Shown in pieces: positions 20,131-32,501 of a DNA stretch of 64,000 nt; within the stretch, counting starts at the first letter, position 1; each line of letters begins with the position of its first letter. Location of the stretch: NCBI GenBank assembly GCA_023376005.1, contig CM042156.1, positions 42,352,605 through 42,416,604 of the forward strand, in the 5' to 3' direction. Position numbers and translations under genes: made by a program. The stretch is from Doryteuthis pealeii. Lineage: Eukaryota; Mollusca; Cephalopoda; Myopsida; Loliginidae. The notes beneath the pieces are model-generated. The model searched no databases and was not told the DNA's origin. It saw only the letters and a list, made by a program, of their open reading frames with translations.

Positions 20131-21035
20131 GGACACAAAAAAAGGACAAAAAACAGTTTTTTATCTACCCGTTAAAGTTATCTGACAAGGAATTCAAACA
20201 GTCGGGTGGTAATTTGAGGTGATGCGCTGTGTTATTTTTAGCGGACAAGCAGGCGTTTGCCTCATCTAACCCCCCCCTGCTTTGTGCGTGGAAACGATCA
20301 GAAGAACTTGACCATATAGGGCGGATTAATTGTAAAGTTCAGCAAAAGGAAGTTATTTTCAGCTGTGAGTCACAAAGGTGGTCAACAAAGGGAAAAAACA
20401 AATTGCCAACCCATTGACAATATTATTCGCTCTCGTATCTTCTCCAGAATATTGTGCAAGAAAGGACCGGGGAGGGACTGAGTTCAATTAGAGGTTGACA
20501 ATAGAGGCCATAAAATAATTAAGTCAATAGTGCACTCACAGCAAACACACCAAACACACACACACACACACACACACAGCAACCACACACTCACATTTTT
20601 TTTAATCCCAAAATCTCTAAATACCCAAACAAAAAATATTTAAATCCTCCAGATTTCATAAACCTTCCGCGGCAACACACTAACTTACCCACCCAAGACT
20701 ATCAAATTTCACTTCAATGGCAATAAATGACCCTATAAAAAGTCATATAATCCTAATACCCATGCACAATAAAACATTACCACCCTATTTTTCTTCACCA
20801 TTCCCACTCACACATCCAACTTTCCCATCTTCCTTTCCTTTTGCTTTATATTATCACTAATGTACACCCCCTTCATCTACCCCTTCAAAAATTACCATTT
20901 CAAGCATAGAAAGTAAAGATTGCGGAACCCATTTTGGCTTTGAATAAATTCGAAAAAAGCTTCACAAAAGACTGAGGCGAAATTCATTTAAATGTAGTTG
21001 TTGTGGTTGTTTTTATCCGCATTTCCTCTCTATTT
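20131..21035. other. Sequence without a recognised gene
   Basis: Positions 20160-20530 have balanced composition, contain a C run of variable length (aaccccccc), and differ from the mirror (33040-33420) mainly by indels. A (CA)n run lies at 20545-20580. No exon or RNA is recognised; 20583-21035 resembles a C/A-rich spacer. Confidence 0.45.
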
Positions 21036-21039
21036 TTCA

Positions 21040-21079
21040 ACCACACACACACAGCACACCACACACATACACACACACA

Positions 21080-21112
<33 letters not shown>

Positions 21113-21130
21113 TTTATATATATAAGTATC
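21040..21130. repeat. (CA)n / (TA)n microsatellites
   Basis: A CA run with GCA interruptions, followed by TA runs. Confidence 0.9.
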
Positions 21131-21243
21131 ACTTACGTGGGGTATAAGCTCGCATCGTTGGAAAACTGCACAATTCCAGAGGCTAAGGTTGAGAAAAAAA
21201 ATACAAGTGCTCAATACAATGTAGAGCATAAATTTAAATTTAA

Positions 21244-21499
21244 AATGGAAAGGAGTAACCTATCGAGTTTCATCGATTGATTCTTCAGGGTTACTTTAGT
21301 TAAATTAATTGAGTTTTCGATTATGCTTAGGTGTTATAACATGTCCGTTGAATGGGATTAACTTTTTTAAAAGTTAAGTTCCATTCCCAACGGACATGTT
21401 TATAACACCTAAGATAATCGAAAACCTCAATTAATTTAACTAAAGTAACCCTGAAGAATCAATCGGGAAACTCGAGGTAGGTTACTCCTTTCCATTGTT
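21244..21499. mobile_element. Near-perfect 256-bp foldback element (copy A)
   Basis: Almost the entire element is one inverted repeat: atggaaaggagtaacct at left pairs with aggttactcctttccat at right. The arms of about 120 bp meet at aacttttttaaaagtt with essentially no loop. The body carries ttgattcttcagggttactt and cggacatg. The mirror copy is at 32084-32348. It is a hairpin MITE by structure; the superfamily is unknown because the target duplication is masked by AT-rich flanks. Confidence 0.8.
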
Positions 21500-22069
21500 A
21501 TAATATATATATATATAATATAAATGAGTCTCTAAATTAGTTCATCCAATCTCCTTTCCCCAGGATATTAATGGACTATTCAGAGTCCAACTCCGATTAA
21601 TATCACATTCACTTCATGATCCCTATTTTTCGGTTCTCTGACCAAGGTCCGAGTCTTTTTCGTTTTGTTTTTCTTTATACAAGTGTTTTGCCGGAACAGA
21701 ATATCCGCCAGAGGACACAGGCCAGAATGAAAGCTTCTTTAAATAATTTACAAATAGAACACTATAAAGGTTAGAGTGATAAAAATGCAATACAATAATA
21801 ATGAGAACTGACCTAGCAGGCTAGTCGCTATATATATATATATATAGTATATATATATATATATATTATATATATTATATATATGATTTTAGAGAATAAG
21901 GGTGGTGCCGAAAGTATCAAGATTTTTTGAGAATTTCACATGTTAAACTTAGGTCTCCACCCTTTTTAGACAGAACAAATATTGATGTCTACATTTTTTC
22001 ACTGATATCTAAAAGGCAATTAATATACATACTTTTTAAACATTTTTTTTAAAATAATAAATAATACTA
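21500..22069. other. AT-rich spacer with (TA)n
   Basis: Includes a TA-rich tract at 21827-21884. Otherwise nothing is recognised. Confidence 0.5.
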
Positions 22070-22575
22070 TAATGAAACGCACGAACCCAGCGTTCACTAG
22101 TAGAAATCCACTCCATTATTCATTTTAGTCCTCTTTCTAGTTATCTATCCTATTTATGTAAGCTCATATATCATAATGATAGTATATATATATATATATA
22201 TATATATTATCTATATATATATATATATATATAGTTATCTAATCTATTCATGTAGTTTATATATTTGTAGTCATATATATATTATATATATATTAATATA
22301 TATTATATATAAAATTATGCATGTTATGTTCTTGTGAAGTTGTTTGTTTGGTCTTTTGAAGGCTTGGAACAAAAGAACAAAAACAGAAGAAAAACAGAAC
22401 AAAATCAGAATTTTGTTGGTCATATACTAAATAATATATATATTATATATATTATATTATATAATATATATATATGAGCCTACATAATAGATAGATACTA
22501 GAAAGAGATAAATGAATATGGAGCTGGCATTTTCTACTAGTTGAATCGCTGGTTGGTGCGTTTCATTTTAACATT
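22070..22575. repeat. Inverted-repeat element with about 100-bp ends and a TA-rich core
   Basis: The left end (gaaacgcacgaacccagcg ... ttatgtaagctcatatat, 22075-22172) is inverted at the right (tatatgagcctacataa ... ggttggtgcgtttcat, 22475-22566). The core is (TA)n with smaller nested dyads. The motif ggttggtg-cgtttcatta recurs at about 22725-22740, so a further partial unit may follow. Mirror: 31040-31535. Confidence 0.65.
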
Positions 22576-22839
22576 ATTTTATTGGTTTACTTCATAGCTC
22601 TATTGAACTGATTGAGATAGCTAGATAGATAGATGATAGATATGAATATACTGAATAGATTGTAATTTTACTTTGTATTATTATCATTGCTTTTTTTTCT
22701 TTTTCTTTTTTCAGTACTTGGTTGGTGCCGTTTCATTATTAGAAATATTTTCATTAGTTTTACAATCATAGATTGATAGATATGAACTAGACTAGATAAT
22801 CTTTTTATTTTAATTTAAAAAATTGAAATAGATCACTAC

Positions 22840-23110
22840 AGTAGGCCTGAGCCTTAGTCTAAGTAGTGGACACCGGAGATTTGAAGGTTTGAATTCAGAG
22901 TTTTCGCTTTCTTAGACTGGTTGCGCTAAACCAAGGTTAAAGAGCCAGTCTGCCCTACTATTTACCCATGCTGGAGGTAGAATGGTTGGATTCGTAGCAT
23001 TTCCCAAGGTATTAGTATATGTGACTGTTGGCTTTCGTCCAGGATTTGAAACTCGGGGTCGAACGTGTCCATTTCTATGACTCTAACCAGTATACCACCG
23101 GCTCTCCTAT
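22840..23110 (-). mobile_element. SINE, family A variant copy 3
   Basis: The head is on the right (ccagtataccaccg and the B box seen as ggatttgaaactcgg). Its 3' end differs from the main family: instead of the gcaggatgcgacac tail it ends with gtggacaccggagatttg and a gcctgagcctta stretch. This suggests a subfamily with another tail. Mirror: 30493-30768. Confidence 0.8.
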
Positions 23111-23944
23111 CTAGTCCAATAACAGATTGAGATAGATAGATTGTGATGACTGAGATAGATATAATGTATTCATGTATGTATGTTTTATATACAAGCATGT
23201 GTTTTGTTCCCATCCGGTTCTTTGAGCGTAAAAATATATTCTCTTTGTATACGCATCTTATTCAGCGTCAATTTGCCTTGTTTTCAGGTTAAACAGAAAT
23301 TACTTCTATTCACCCGTGGTCTTATGTTGACACTTTCTTGCTAGACTAGCCTCCTATTTTACACCGGTTTAAACCAGATTGGCAACTGGGATTCAGAGAT
23401 GGTGATACAATTTGTTTACAATTGAGAAAATTTGGACATTCTTATATATGTATCTATACAGAGATGTACCTATCCATATCGAACGAGAAGGATTTTAAGA
23501 ACCCCAGGGAGTGAGAGAAATGGAGAAGAGAGGGAGAAGAGGGAAAATAATTTAGCAAATTCCTAATCAATTTTTTAACCAAAATCGCTAAGAATTCGCG
23601 TTTTACAATGTTCGTTAATTTATGATTTTTTGTATACTTTAAAGAATATTTTAAAAAGATGTAACCCTAACTGTGAGTGTTTTTGAAACAGAACTTTATT
23701 TTTCTAAAAACCTTTTTTAAAACCTGACAAACATTTAATTCAGTTCTTGTTTGCTATTTCAAGTGATAAATGTATTCGTTTATCTCTATTATCTTTTTTC
23801 AAACCTCAAATGTAACAATAAAAAGAATTAAACATGTCTCCTTATTTGCAGGTGGAAAATTTGGTGTATAAATTCAAATGAAAAATTATTACTTTATCAA
23901 ATGAAGAGTTTAATTTATTTATTTAGAAAATGTTTTTGAGTTAT
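23111..23944. other. Sequence without a recognised gene
   Basis: AT-rich, with no repeat family identified and no frame over about 60 codons of convincing composition. Confidence 0.5.
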
Positions 23945-24270
23945 TGTTGTTGGCACCTTTCCCGTTCACTAAGGACGATGGCGTAGTGTCCGATAAATAA
24001 ATAAAATTATCTGCATCTGCGCAAGTGACTGTGGCAGGCATATTCCTGAGTGACAGTCTTTGGTGCACTGACTGCACACAAACTGTGATGCTTTCTGGGT
24101 CTGCTGTCTTTTCTCCTTCTTTCTGTCTCTCTTTGTTGTCGAAGCTACTCTCCTCTCCACCCCACTCCTCTTCGTGCCTTGCTTAATATTAAGGCGCCAG
24201 GCCGTTCGATTTTATGCATCTACTTCCCACGTGTTTGTGTCAATGTGGCATATCCTCAATGTCTCTCCCG
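23945..24270 (-). pseudogene. LINE ORF C-terminus with zinc-finger end, and 3' UTR (copy A)
   Basis: On the minus strand the frame reads ...AWRLNIKQGTKRSG..., a Lys/Arg-rich linker, then FVCSQCTKDCHSGIC. An extra C relative to arm B then shifts the frame before the HSHLRRCR end. This layout (basic linker, then C-x2-C...H-x-H...C at the very C-terminus) is typical of the terminal finger of some animal non-LTR retrotransposon proteins. A UTR with cactacgccatcgtccttag follows. It is a 5'-truncated dead insertion. Confidence 0.7.
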
Positions 24271-25139
24271 CTGTTATACTGATTAAAATTAATATGTTTT
24301 ATTCTAAGAAATATGAAGTTTCGTTTAAAAAAACCGCTTTGAAGTTATATATTCACAATACATTTGTTCAATTTTTGAATTAAAAAAAAAAGATTTCTTT
24401 TTTACACTCTAAAAAGGGTAGGTAAAATAAAAAGAAGCATATGAATAAAAATGTGTCTTACAATAAAGAAAGTAAGATTCAAAAATGTAAAATTTTGCAT
24501 TTGATAATTTCTTTTTTTTTTGAAAACGTATACCCCTTGATTTGAAATCATTTTCATGATTTATTTTAATACAGAGTAATTAAAAAATTATAAAAATAAA
24601 AATAAAATAAATAGATGAATAATAAGTACGTCCGTTATATTATCAGTTTTCAAGTTGAATATATTTTATGATTTTCTTAACAACGGGTTTTACTTTCGCC
24701 CGTTGATGACATTAGGCGTTGGTATTAACTATTATTAACCGTTTTGGTGTCACGCAATATACGAGTAAGCACATCAATAAATTGTAGTAATTTTTAATGT
24801 ATATCTTTTCTGCTTAAGATTTTTTGAATTCAAATTCCCTGTCGCTTAGAACTTTCCAGCAAGTTGTCACTCAGCAATTCTTCAATATATTAAGAATTTT
24901 ATTTTTACAGTTAATACTAAATTACAAAACAATATTTTCGAAGAGCATTATTCAATTTCGCCGATGGAATCTGTGATATTTAAACATGGGGGTGCTTTTA
25001 TGACTTATAAAAAATGTTTAAAGAGTTCACAAATTCAAATTGATCTTTAATTATTGAAATCCGCGTAAAAATCAAAAACATATTAAAGTAATGCACGATT
25101 TTAATGCACAATCATATCTCTTTTCAATGTTATAAATCG
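24271..25139. other. AT-rich sequence, nothing recognised
   Basis: Long A/T runs and no supported feature. Mirrored at about 28480-29330. Confidence 0.5.
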
Positions 25140-25335
25140 AACATACTCCAGTCGCAGCTATTAGGTTCCTTTTGGATTAATACACTTGGGAAAGGAAATG
25201 AACCCCGAATTCCTCCCATTTATGGGTTTAAATAGCAATCACTACTGTTCTACTACAAGGTGGCTTAGAACATTAAATAACCAGCAAAAGGTTGATAATA
25301 CCGTTAAAAAAAGAAACCAAATCAAACCAAACCAT
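25140..25335 (+). mobile_element. SINE, family B (copy A)
   Basis: The body includes cttgggaaaggaaatgaacc, cactactgttctactacaag and gtggctta..acattaaataac. The end is ggttgataataccgtt followed by an aaccaaatcaaaccaaacc tail. The tRNA-like head is weak here. Other copies: 28290-28475, 49127-49250, 51492-51702, 54648-54862, 57088-57212 and the nested one at 13461. Confidence 0.75.
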
Positions 25336-26523
25336 ATATTCATTGATTAAAAAAAATGTTTTTCAGTTTTTCTAGTATTTCAAAACCACAAAACATGATT
25401 AACACATGCCCTGTTAAGAAGATATTTCATGTTCCACTGGTGTTTTTATTTATTCATTTCATTTATTGAACATGTGAAGGAGAAGTAATTCAATGCAAAT
25501 TGGATTATTTTTAATTCAACGTATAAGAAAAGAAAAAAGAAAAACCTTTTTGACAACCTTTAACCCCAAAAAGTAGAGAATTTTGATGGTTGAAATCTTC
25601 TACAATTTCTAACTTTTTAAATTTTTTAATTTACATAAAGTTAACTTTTAAAGATTGCGTTTCATATCCCACTATTTATTTTTTTTTATTTATTTGACAT
25701 GTGGAAGAAAAATACTTTAATGCAAATTGGGATATTTTTTTTTTGCAATGTATCATCAATCATCATCATCATCATCATCATCATCAGGTTGTGCTGACAG
25801 CACGGATATATAAGCAATATAAGTTGATTCGAAATTTCATAAAAAATAACAAATTTGCTGCGAGATATTTTATTTTTACCAGAAAATAACAAGATCCTTT
25901 TATAAAAAATATGGATCTGATTATTTTTGAAAATGACGACGCTCCATCATATATAATATATATATATATATATATAATATTATATATAAATTTGATGGGA
26001 AAGGAACGAAAAATGCACAACACAAACACACAGAGCAAACTCATACATTTACACATACCCACAATTTAATGTATACACAATGCCATCTTTAAAAAGAAAA
26101 AGATGAAACAGTAAATCTGGAACGGGAGAGTCGTCAGAGAGGTTCGCACATACAAGAAGCTGTAGAGAAGTTTTTAATTGCGAGCGAAGACTGAAAACTT
26201 CAGCCAAAAATTCTAAACTCCCATGCAGCCCATATGGTCAACGCCCCTCAACTGTGACATCCACACAGTTTTTTTGCATAGACACACTTCTTCGCCACGT
26301 TAGCTTGTTTTGGTTTGGTCATGGCTTACCCCCACGCAAATAGTTTGTTTCCCATTGTCATGGCTTACACCCATGCATTTCTTGTGTTTATCATTGACCA
26401 TAGGTTACTCTCACACATTTCCTGTTTTATGCGTCTTCCTATCTTCCCAATAGCCACCTTGTTGATTTTATCTACGATTGGTAAAGTTATATTAGTTATA
26501 TTAGTGAGAATAACTAACTAATT
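25336..26523. other. AT-rich region with (ATC)n and (TA)n, no gene
   Basis: An ATC run at 25752-25787 is followed by aggttgtgctgacagcacgg, which may be a retroelement tail. A TA tract lies at 25950-25990. Positions 26290-26500 contain a loosely repeated tggcttacacccatgca phrase (about three times) and no supported exon. Confidence 0.5.
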
Positions 26524-26796
26524 AGGACTGAGTCTATTCTAGTAGTGACGCCCTATCGGATTTAACCAGGTTTGAATCAGAGTTTCCCTTTTCCCTAGAC
26601 TGGTTGCCTAACCAAGGTTAAAGAGCCCGTCTGTCCTACACTTTTAATCCATAGTGGTAGGGAAGTTTGTTAGATTTTCAATACCTTTCCCCAAGGGTAT
26701 TAGCGGCAATGTGAACTGTAGCTTCGTCCGGATTGAATTCGAGTCAACGAGTCCATTTCTACTCTTTAACCATTACAGCATGCACCCCCACCTAAC
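26524..26796 (-). mobile_element. SINE, family A variant copy 4, at the palindrome axis
   Basis: The B box appears as cggattgaattcgagtc and the head ends near 26790. The 3' end is of the same variant type as copy 3 (actgagtctattctagtagt). Its inverted partner (26893-27141) starts about 100 bp away, so the two SINE heads face each other across the axis. Confidence 0.75.
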
Positions 26797-26892
26797 TATA
26801 TCTAATGTAATCTGTCCCAACTTCTTCATCCGGTTCACCGCCGGTCAAAAATTGTTAAGATGCAGCTTAGTGTCATACTCAGGCATTCTCTT
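26797..26892. other. Loop at the axis of the A/B palindrome
   Basis: About 100 bp unpaired between arms A and B, including cggttcaccgccggtc. It carries no adapter-like or plasmid-like sequence that I recognise. Confidence 0.7.
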
Positions 26893-27141
26893 TAACGGTT
26901 AAGTAGTAGAAATGGACTCGTTGACTCGAAATTCAAATGCCTGGACGAAGTACAGTTTCATATGCGCTAATACCCTTGGGAAAGGTATGAATGCTAAACA
27001 ACTGTCCTCCAGCATGGATAAATAGTAGGACAGACTGGGCTCTTTTAACCTTGAGTTAGGCACAGTTAGGGAAACGGAACTTGAATTCAAACCTGTTAAT
27101 CCGATAGGGGTGGTCACTACTAGATAGACTCAGTCCTAATT
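26893..27141 (+). mobile_element. SINE, family A variant (mirror of copy 4)
   Basis: Reverse complement of 26524-26796. The head faces the axis, and the tail ends near gactcagtcctaattt. Confidence 0.75.
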
Positions 27142-28289
27142 TAGTTATCTATTCTCACTAATATAACTAATATAATTATCCAATCGTAGATAAAATCAAC
27201 AAGGTGGCTATTGGAAGATAGGAAGACAGCATAAAACAGGAAGTGTGAGAGTAACCTATGGTCATGATAAACACAAGAAATGCATGGGTGTAAGCCATGA
27301 CCAATGGGAAACACTATTTGGTGGGGGTAAGCATGACCAAACCAAACAAGCTACCGTGGGCGAAGAAGTGTGTCTGCAAAAACTGTGTGGAATGTCACAG
27401 TTGAGGAGCGTGACCATATGGGCTGCAATGGGAGTTTAGATTTGGGCTGAGTTTCAGTTCTTCGCTCGCAATTAAAAACTCTCTACAGCTTCTTTGTATG
27501 TGCGAACTCTCTCTGACGATCTCCCGTTCCAGATTTACTGTTTCATCTTTTTCTTTTTTAAAGATGGCATTGTGTATACATAAATTGTGGGTATTGTGTA
27601 AATTATGAGTTTGCTCTGTGTGTTTGTGTTGTGGCATTTTTCGTTCCTTTCCCATCAACATTATATATATATATAAATATATAATTATATATTATATATG
27701 ATGGAGCCGTCGTCATTTTCAAATAATCAGATCCATATTTTTTTATAAAAGGATCTTGTTATTTTCTGGTAAAAATAAAATATCTGCAGCAAATTTGTTA
27801 TTTTTATGAATTTCGAATCAACTTATATTGCTTATATATCCGTGCTGTCAGCACAACCTGATGATGATTGATGAATGAATGATGATGAGATACATTGCAA
27901 TAAAAAATATCCCAATTTGCATTAAAGTATTTTTCTTCCACATGTCAAATAAATCAAAAATAAATAGTGGGATATGAAACGAATCTTTTAAAGTTTAATT
28001 TATGTAAATTAAATTTAAAAGTTAGAAATTGTAGAGATTTCAACCTCAATTCTCTACTTTTGGGTTAAAGGTTGTCAAAAGTTTCTTTTTTTCTTTTCTT
28101 TTTTTATACGTGAATTAAAAATAATCCAATTTGCATTGAATTACTTCTCTTCACATGTTCAATAATGAATGAATAAATAAACACCAGTGGAACATGAAAT
28201 GAAATCTTCTTAACAGGGATGTGTTTAATCATGTTTTTGTGGTTTGAAATACTAGAAAAACTGAAAAACATTTTTTTTAATCGAATGAT

Positions 28290-28475
28290 ATATGGTTTGG
28301 TTTGATTTGGTTTTCTTTTTTTAACGGTATATCAACCTTTGCTGGTTATTTAATGTTAAGCCACCTTGTAGTAGAACAGTAGTGATGCTATTAACCCATA
28401 AATGGAGGGATTCGGGGTTCATTCCTTTCCAAAGTGTATTAATCCAAAGGGAACCTAATAGCGCGACTGGAGTAT
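28290..28475 (-). mobile_element. SINE, family B (mirror of 25140-25335)
   Basis: Begins ggtttggtttgatttggttt with ttaacggtatatcaacc. Same element as in arm A, inverted. Confidence 0.75.
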
Positions 28476-29344
28476 GTGTCGATTTATAACATTGAAAAGG
28501 ATATGATTGTGCATTAAAATCGTGCATATACTTTAATATGTTTTTTGATTTTTACGAATTTCAATAATTAAAGATCAATGAATTTGTGGAACTCTTTACA
28601 GTTTTTTTATAAAGTACATAAAGCACCGCCTGTTTAAATATCACAGATTCCATCGGCGAAATTTGAATTTAATGCTCTTTCGAATTATTGTTTTGTAATT
28701 TAGTATAACTGTAAAAATAAAATTCTTATATATTGAAGAATTGCTGAGTGACAACTTGCTGGAAAAGTTCTAAGCGGACAGGGAATTTGATTCAAAAATC
28801 TTAAGCAGAAAAGATATACATTAAAAATTTTACTACAGCTTATTGATGTGCTACTCGTATGATTTGCGTGACACCCAGAACGGTTAATAAATAGTTAATA
28901 CAAGCGCCTAATGTCATCAACGGGCGAAAGTAAACCCGTTGTTAAGAATATAAATATATTCAACTTGAAACTGATAATATGAACGGACGTTCTTATTTAT
29001 TCATCTATTTATTTTATTTTATTTTATATTTTTTAATACTCTGTATTAAAATAATCCATGAAAATGATTCAAATCAAGGGGTACGTTTTTTTCAAAAAAA
29101 AGAAATTATCAAATGCAAATTTTACATTTTTATTTCTTACTTTCTTTTATTGTAAGGACACATTTTTATTCATATGCTTCTTTTTATTGTACCTACCCTT
29201 TTTTAGAGTGTAAAAAAGAAATTTTTTTTTTTTAATTAAAAAATTGAACAAATGTATTGTTGAATACTATAACTCCAAAAGCGGGTTTTTTTAAACGAAT
29301 ACTTTTCATATTTCTTAGAATAAACTATTAATTTTAATCAGTTA

Positions 29345-29690
29345 TAAACGGGAGAGACATGAGGATTGCCCACATTGACACAACACGTGGGAATAGATGC
29401 ATAAATCGAACGGCCTGGCGCCTTAATATTAAAGCAAGGCACGAAGAGGAGTGGGGTGAGAAGGAGAGTAGCTTCGACAACAAAGAGAGACAGAAAGAAG
29501 GAGAAAAGACAGCAGACCCAGAAAGCATCACAGTTTGTGTGCAGTCAGTGCACCAAAGACTGTCACTCAGGAATATGCCTGCACAGTCACTTGCGCAGAT
29601 GCAGATAATTTATTTATTTATCGGACACTACGCCATCGTCCTTAGTGAACGGAAAGGTGCCAACAACAATAACTCAAAAACATTTTTCTA
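29345..29690 (+). pseudogene. LINE ORF C-terminus with intact terminal finger (copy B)
   Basis: In arm B the last 26 codons are in one frame: QFVCSQCTKDCHSGICLHSH, then LRRCR and a TAA stop at about 29606-29608. Upstream are AWRLNIK and a basic KRDRKKEKRQQ stretch. The frame is open from about 29490. The 3' UTR runs to about 29690 with aataaataaataaac at its end. Comparison with arm A shows that the frameshift there is one extra C. Confidence 0.7.
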
Positions 29691-30492
29691 AATAAATAAA
29701 TAAACTCTTCATTTGATAAAGTAATAATTTTCATTTGAATTTATACACCAAATTTTCCACCTGCAAATAAGGAGACATGTTTAATTCTTTTTATTGTTAC
29801 ATTTTTAGGGGTGAAAAAGATAATAGATTAAACGAATACATTTTATCACTTTGAAATAGCAAACAAGAACTGAATTAAAATGTTTGTCAGGTTTTAAAAA
29901 AGGTTTTAGAAAAATAAAGTTCTGTTTCAAAACACTCACGAGTTTAGGGTTACATCTTTTTAAATATTCTTTTAAATGTATACAAAAAATCATAAATTAA
30001 ACGAACATTGTAATACGCGAATTCTTAGCGATTTTTTAAAAAATTGATTAGGAATTTGCTAAATTATTTTCCTCTTCTCCCTCTCTTCTCCATTTCTCTC
30101 ACTCCCTGGTGTTCTTAAAATCCTTCTCGTTCGATCATGGATAGGGTACATCTGCTAGTATATATACATATATAATGAATGTCCAAATTTTCTCAATTGT
30201 AAACAAATTGTATCACCATCTCTGATCCCAGTTGCCAATCTGGTTTAAACCGGTGGTATAAATAGGAGGCTAGTCTAGCAGAAGTGTCAACATAGACACG
30301 GGTGAATAGAAGTAATTTCTGTTAACTGAAGCAAAGAGATAAGATGCGTATACAAAGAGAATATATTTTTTAGGCTCAAAGAACCGGATGGGGAACAAAC
30401 ACATGCTTGTATATATAAACATACATACATGAATACATTATATCTATCTCAGTCTATTCACATATTCTATCTCAATCTGTTATTGACTAATA

Positions 30493-30768
30493 GGAGAGCG
30501 CGGTGGTATACTGGTTAGAGTCATAGGAAATGGACACGTCGACCCGAGTTCAAATCCTGGACGAAGCCACAGTTCACATAGTACTAATACCCTTGGGAAA
30601 TGTACGAATCCAACCATTCTACCTCCAGCTATGGGTAAATAGTAGGGCAGACTGGGCTCTTTAACCTTGGTTAGGCAACCAGTCTAAGAGAAGGAAAACT
30701 CTGAATTCAAACCTTCTAAATCTCCGGGTGGTCACTACTAGACTAGGCTCAGGCCTACTTAGTGATCT
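30493..30768 (+). mobile_element. SINE, family A variant (mirror of copy 3)
   Basis: A clear head ggagagcgcggtggtatact, then ggttagag (A box side) and gagttcaaatcc (B box). The tail ends gcctacttagtgatc. Confidence 0.85.
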
Positions 30769-31039
30769 ATTTCAATTTTTTTAAATAAAATAAAAAGATT
30801 TATCTAGTCTAGTCATATCTATCAATCTATGATGTAAACTAATGAAATATTTCTAATAATGAAACGCACCAACCAAGTACTGTAAAAAAGAAAAAGAAAA
30901 AAAAGGCAATGATAATAATACAAAGTAAAATTAACAATCTATTCAGTATATTCATATCTATCAATCTATCTATCTAGCTATCTCAATCAGTTCCAATAGA
31001 TCTATGAAGTAAACCAATAAAATAATGTTAATAATGAAA

Positions 31040-31283
31040 CGCACCAACCAGCGATTCAACTAGTAGAAATGCAGCTCCATTATTCATTTTAGTCTCTTTC
31101 TAGTTATCTATCTATTTATGTAGGCTCATATATTATATATATATTTATATATATATATATATTATATAATATATATGAGCCACAAAATTCTGATTTTTGT
31201 TCTGTTTTTCTTGTTTTTGTTCTTTTTTCCAATGCTTCAAAAGACCAAACAAACAACGTTCACAGACATAACATGCATAATTT

Positions 31284-31323
<40 letters not shown>

Positions 31324-31360
31324 CTACATAAATAGATAACTACATGAATAGATAGATAAC

Positions 31361-31411
<51 letters not shown>

Positions 31412-31535
31412 ATTTTATATATGAGCTTACATAAATAGATAGATAACTAGAAAGAGACTAAATGAATAATGGAGTGGAATTTCTACTAGTTGAATCGCTG
31501 GGTTCGTGCGTTTCATTATTAGTATTATTTTATTA
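31040..31535. repeat. Inverted-repeat element with TA core (mirror)
   Basis: Mirror of 22070-22575. The ends are gaaacgcaccaaccagcgat (31037 onwards) and ctgggttcgtgcgtttcat (to about 31515). Confidence 0.65.
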
Positions 31536-31708
31536 TTTTAAAAAAATGTTTAAAAAGTATGTATATAATTGCCTTTTAGATTATCAGTGAAAAAATTATA
31601 CATCAATATTTGTTCTGTCTAAAAGGGTGGAGACCTAAGTTTAACATTGTGAATTCTCAAAAAATCTTGATACTTTCGGCACACTTGTATTTCTCTAAAA
31701 ATCATATA

Positions 31709-31758
<50 letters not shown>

Positions 31759-32083
31759 CGAGCTAGCTGCTAGGTCAGTTCATATTATTGTATTGCATTT
31801 ATCAGCTCTAACCTTTATAGTGTCTATTTGTAAATTATTTAAAGAACTTGTCATCTGGCCTGTGTCCTCTGGTGGATATTCTGTTCCGGCAAAACACTTT
31901 GTATAAAGAAAACAAAACGAAAATATACTCGGACCTTGTCAGAGAACCGGAAAAATGAGGATCATGAAGTTGAATGTGATATTAATCGTAGTTGGGGCTC
32001 TTGGAATAGTTCCATAAGACCTGGAAAGGAGATTGGATGAACTGAGTGTTAGAGACTCATATATATATATATATATATATATA

Positions 32084-32348
32084 AACAATGGAAAGGAGTA
32101 ACCTACTCGAGTTTCATCGATTGATTCTTCAGGGTTACTTTAGTTAAATTAATTGAGTTTTCGATTAATCTTAGGGTGTTATAAACATGTCCGTTGGAAT
32201 GGGACTTAACTTTTTTAAAAAAAGTTAAGTCCCATTCAACGGACATGTTTATAACACCTAAGATTAATCGAAAATCAATTTAATTTAACTAAAGTAACCC
32301 TGAAGAATCAATCGATGAAACTCGAGTAGGTTACTCCTTTCCATTGTT
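32084..32348. mobile_element. Near-perfect foldback element (mirror of 21244-21499)
   Basis: Starts aacaatggaaaggagtaacc and ends ggttactcctttccattgtt; the centre is cttttttaaaaaaag. It sits directly after a TA microsatellite. Confidence 0.8.
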
Positions 32349-32459
32349 AAATAATTTATGCTCTACATTGTATTGAGCACTTTTGTATTTGTTTTTTCTC
32401 ACCTTAGCCTCTGGATATTGTGCGTTTCCAACGATCGTACTTATACCCACCGGTAAGTT

Positions 32460-32465
32460 AATACT

Positions 32466-32501
<36 letters not shown>

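Larger units (their letters stand above)
8852..26785. repeat. Giant palindrome, arm A (about 17.9 kb)
   Basis: This is the reverse complement of about 26893-44682 along its whole length. Matched landmarks include the MITE (9943 against 43600), the LINE fragment (13690 against 39960), the polypurine block (17.6-20.1 against 33.4-36.0), the hairpin element (21.25 against 32.35) and the SINE next to the axis. From about 12.7 kb inwards, the arm differences I compared are almost only one-base indels. In 8.9-12.6 kb true substitutions are also present. All elements inside are therefore listed twice. Confidence 0.95.

Noticed and set aside
25686..25892. Poly-Met / poly-His frames
   Set aside because: ATC/GAT trinucleotide repeat in different frames.
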